Shown piece by piece: positions 12,539-14,034 of a stretch of 14,034 nucleotides of DNA. The stretch lies in contig CAUWNS010000041.1 of NCBI GenBank assembly GCA_963560245.1, positions 1-14,034 on the forward strand. The letters are read 5' to 3'. The notes under the pieces are model-generated. The model did no database searches. It was not told where the DNA came from and saw nothing but the letters and a program-made list of their open reading frames with translations. The position numbers and the translations under genes are program-made. The DNA comes from Pseudoruminococcus_B sp937901805. Its GTDB lineage: Bacteria; Bacillota; Clostridia; Oscillospirales; Ruminococcaceae. Positions within the stretch are counted from its first letter, which is position 1. Every line of letters starts with the position of its first letter.

Positions 12539-12567
12539 TTGACGGATGAAAAATTGACCACTATAAT
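12539..12567 (+). promoter_or_regulatory. Strong promoter of the M18 aminopeptidase gene
   Basis: TTGACG (12539-12544, 5 of 6) and a perfect TATAAT (12562-12567) are 17 bases apart. TTGAC recurs at 12554-12558, giving a 15-base period like that of the kinase promoter. The leader to the ATG at 12633 would be about 60 bases. Confidence 0.7.
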
Positions 12568-12632
12568 GAAAACAAACTGATCTTGTTACTGATTGAATAT
12601 GATCCCTATAAAAGACAAAAGGAGTGCTTTTT

Positions 12633-13958
12633 ATGTCAAATCATTCCAAAGGGCTGCTGGAGTTTATCCAGAAATCGCCCAGCTGCTTCCACGCCATCGA
12701 CACGATAAAAACCCAGCTGGCAAACCACGGATTTATGCAATTACAGGAATCTGCATGCTGGAAACTGGAAGCTGGAAAATCCTATTTTGTTACGCGCAAT
12801 CTTTCCTCCATTATTGCATTCAAAGTCCCCTGTCCCGATTTTTCCAGTTTTCACATTGTCGCAAGCCACAGCGATTCCCCTACTTTTAAAATCAAGGAGA
12901 ATGCAGAATTAGAAGTCGGCCGGGGAAATGCCAGATATACACAGCTCAATACAGAACGCTACGGCGGTATGCTTTGCGCCCCTTGGTTTGACCGCCCGCT
13001 TTCGGTTGCCGGCCGAGTGGTAACGGAGGAAAACGGAAAAATCCAAACCCGTCTTGTCAATATTGACCGGGATCTTGTTATGATTCCAAACCTTGCAATC
13101 CATATGAACCGGCAGGCGAACGATGGATACGCCTATAATGCACAAAAGGATATGGTTCCGCTGTTTGGCGACGGAAATGCAAAAGGGTGTTTTCTAAAAA
13201 CAATTGCAGACTCCTGCGGTGCAAAAGAAAAAGAAATCCTTTCTACGGATTTATTCCTATACAACCGTATGCCCGGAACCGTTTGGGGAGCCAATGAAGA
13301 ATTCCTGTCCAGCCCCAAATTGGACGACTTGGAATGCGCCTATACCTCTCTCCAGGCATTTTTAAATGCCTCCAATACCCGGAGTGCTTCTATTTACTGC
13401 GTCTTTGACAATGAAGAAGTCGGAAGCGGAACCAAACAGGGAGCTGATTCCACTTTTCTTCAGGATATCCTGGGCCGGATCAACTCCGCTTTTGGGCGCA
13501 CACAAGAGCAATTTCACACGGCGGTCGCTTCCAGCCTAATGCTCTCTGCTGACAACGCCCATGCCATCCATCCAAACCACATGGACGTTTCTGATCCGAC
13601 AAACCTTGTGGAAATGAACAAGGGAATTGTTATCAAATACAACGCCAACCAGAAATATACAACAGACGCGGTATCCGCCGCCCTCTTCAAGAGCATCTGC
13701 CGCGAGGCCGGCGTCCCCTGCCAATCCTTTACCAACCGTTCAGATATGCTGGGCGGCTCTACTCTGGGCAATATCTCCAACGCCCATGTCTCACTCAACA
13801 CGATAGATATCGGTTTGGCACAGCTGGCCATGCATTCCTGTTATGAAACGGCGGGAGTCAAGGACATCGATTATATGATAAAAGGGATACAGGCATTTTA
13901 TAACACCTGTATTGTCATGGATGTAGACGGTACTTATCAGATTTGTTACGAAAAATAA
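12633..13958 (+). CDS. M18 family aminopeptidase (ApeB-like)
   Basis: This 441-aa zinc aminopeptidase is of the aspartyl aminopeptidase family, with no signal peptide, so it is cytoplasmic. The di-zinc site looks complete: H79 in VASHSDSP, D231 in PKLDDLE, the Glu pair E261/E262 in DNEEVGSGT, D307 in SADNAHAIHPN and H401 in LAMHSCYE. These enzymes assemble as dodecamers and remove N-terminal (often acidic) residues from short peptides, the last step of peptide recycling. The ATG at 12633 has AAAGGAG about 8 bases upstream; an in-frame GTG at 12624 overlaps that site. It is divergent from the kinase and has its own strong promoter. No terminator was seen before the possible insertion-sequence end 28 bases downstream. 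Confidence 0.92.
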   Translation: MSNHSKGLLEFIQKSPSCFHAIDTIKTQLANHGFMQLQESACWKLEAGKSYFVTRNLSSIIAFKVPCPDFSSFHIVASHSDSPTFKIKENAELEVGRGNARYTQLNTERYGGMLCAPWFDRPLSVAGRVVTEENGKIQTRLVNIDRDLVMIPNLAIHMNRQANDGYAYNAQKDMVPLFGDGNAKGCFLKTIADSCGAKEKEILSTDLFLYNRMPGTVWGANEEFLSSPKLDDLECAYTSLQAFLNASNTRSASIYCVFDNEEVGSGTKQGADSTFLQDILGRINSAFGRTQEQFHTAVASSLMLSADNAHAIHPNHMDVSDPTNLVEMNKGIVIKYNANQKYTTDAVSAALFKSICREAGVPCQSFTNRSDMLGGSTLGNISNAHVSLNTIDIGLAQLAMHSCYETAGVKDIDYMIKGIQAFYNTCIVMDVDGTYQICYEK

Positions 13959-13986
13959 GAAAAAAAGCGGACGCTGAATATTGATA

Positions 13987-14034
13987 TGTACCCAGGATTC
14001 TGGACACATTAAAAATTGAATTAGGTGCACATGG
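13987..14034 (+). mobile_element. Possible left end of an IS3-type insertion sequence (partial)
   Basis: From 13987 the sequence begins TGTACCCAGGATTCTGGACA, which resembles IS3-family terminal inverted repeats as I remember them (starting TGTACCC and ending near TGGACA). An ATG at 14031 would start a gene 44 bases inside the end, about the distance usual for orfA in that family, with AGGTG at 14023-14027. The same bases also form an imperfect hairpin (CCAG-gatt-CTGG), so an unrelated structure is possible. The element continues past the window. Confidence 0.3.

Larger units (their letters stand above)
12163..12632. other. 470-base divergent regulatory region, kinase / M18
   Basis: No gene is supported here. 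It holds the kinase promoter (12297-12325), a kinase 5' leader of about 130 bases, a tandem direct repeat over that promoter (12306-12333), an AT-rich centre, and the M18 promoter (12539-12567). A 60-codon minus-strand frame (12176-12358) runs through the promoter itself and is unlikely to be translated. No riboswitch or T-box pattern was recognised. Confidence 0.6.

Noticed and set aside
12583..12612. A second promoter-like pair TTGTTA-18-TATAAA before the M18 gene
   Set aside because: It would start transcription inside the ribosome binding site at 12617-12624; the pair at 12539-12567 is better in sequence and position.

Overview
The window looks like chromosomal DNA of an endospore-forming Clostridia member, most likely near the Oscillospiraceae/Ruminococcaceae. 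The reasons are a SpoIVFA/SpoIVFB-like protease pair behind a sigma-E-type promoter, small families I associate with Clostridia (DUF6512, DUF6440 and DUF6506, recognised from memory), strong AGGAGG-type ribosome binding sites, and compact genes separated by shared bidirectional terminators. No tRNA, rRNA or CRISPR array was seen.

Left part (1-8325, G+C clearly above 50% by eye). A minus-strand promoter near base 100 drives something off the left edge. A DUF6512 membrane protein (183-719, +) converges on a minus-strand pair: an M23 peptidase with a membrane anchor (1399-2334) and an M50 intramembrane protease (794-1402). These two overlap by 4 bases (ATGA) and share a near-consensus sigma-E promoter. 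Divergent from them is a 63-aa DUF6440 protein, which converges on a small XRE regulator. A 65-aa unknown follows. A minus-strand run then reads comEA-like (7411-7824), ABC-F ATPase (5255-7195), GHL10-family lipoprotein (3891-5180) and dCTP deaminase (3328-3855), with no clear terminator between members. The 215 bases between comEA and the ABC-F gene are not empty: they hold three inverted repeats and an AGGAGG site in front of an 18-codon frame whose stop overlaps the ABC-F start codon. A DUF6506 protein (8038-8325, -) closes this part.

Middle (8326-9188). About 860 bases hold no convincing gene. A minus-strand promoter near 8548-8577 probably gives the DUF6506 mRNA a long leader. The rest looks non-coding or decayed.

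Right part (9189-14034, lower G+C by eye). Four genes each have their own good promoter: an XRE-cupin regulator (+), a glycerol-dehydrogenase-like iron/zinc alcohol dehydrogenase (-), an N-acetylhexosamine 1-kinase-like enzyme (-) and an M18 aminopeptidase (+). Strong hairpin terminators separate the regulator from the dehydrogenase and the dehydrogenase from the kinase. The kinase promoter carries a 13-bp tandem direct repeat that looks like an operator. I infer a small sugar/amino-acid salvage locus under a local regulator, but no sequence evidence ties all four together. The last 48 bases resemble the left end of an IS3-type insertion sequence whose first gene would begin at 14031.

I did not find a clearly new multi-gene system. 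The best leads are the ABC-F leader, the sigma-E-driven protease pair with an intact M23 site, and the regulated four-gene right-hand locus.
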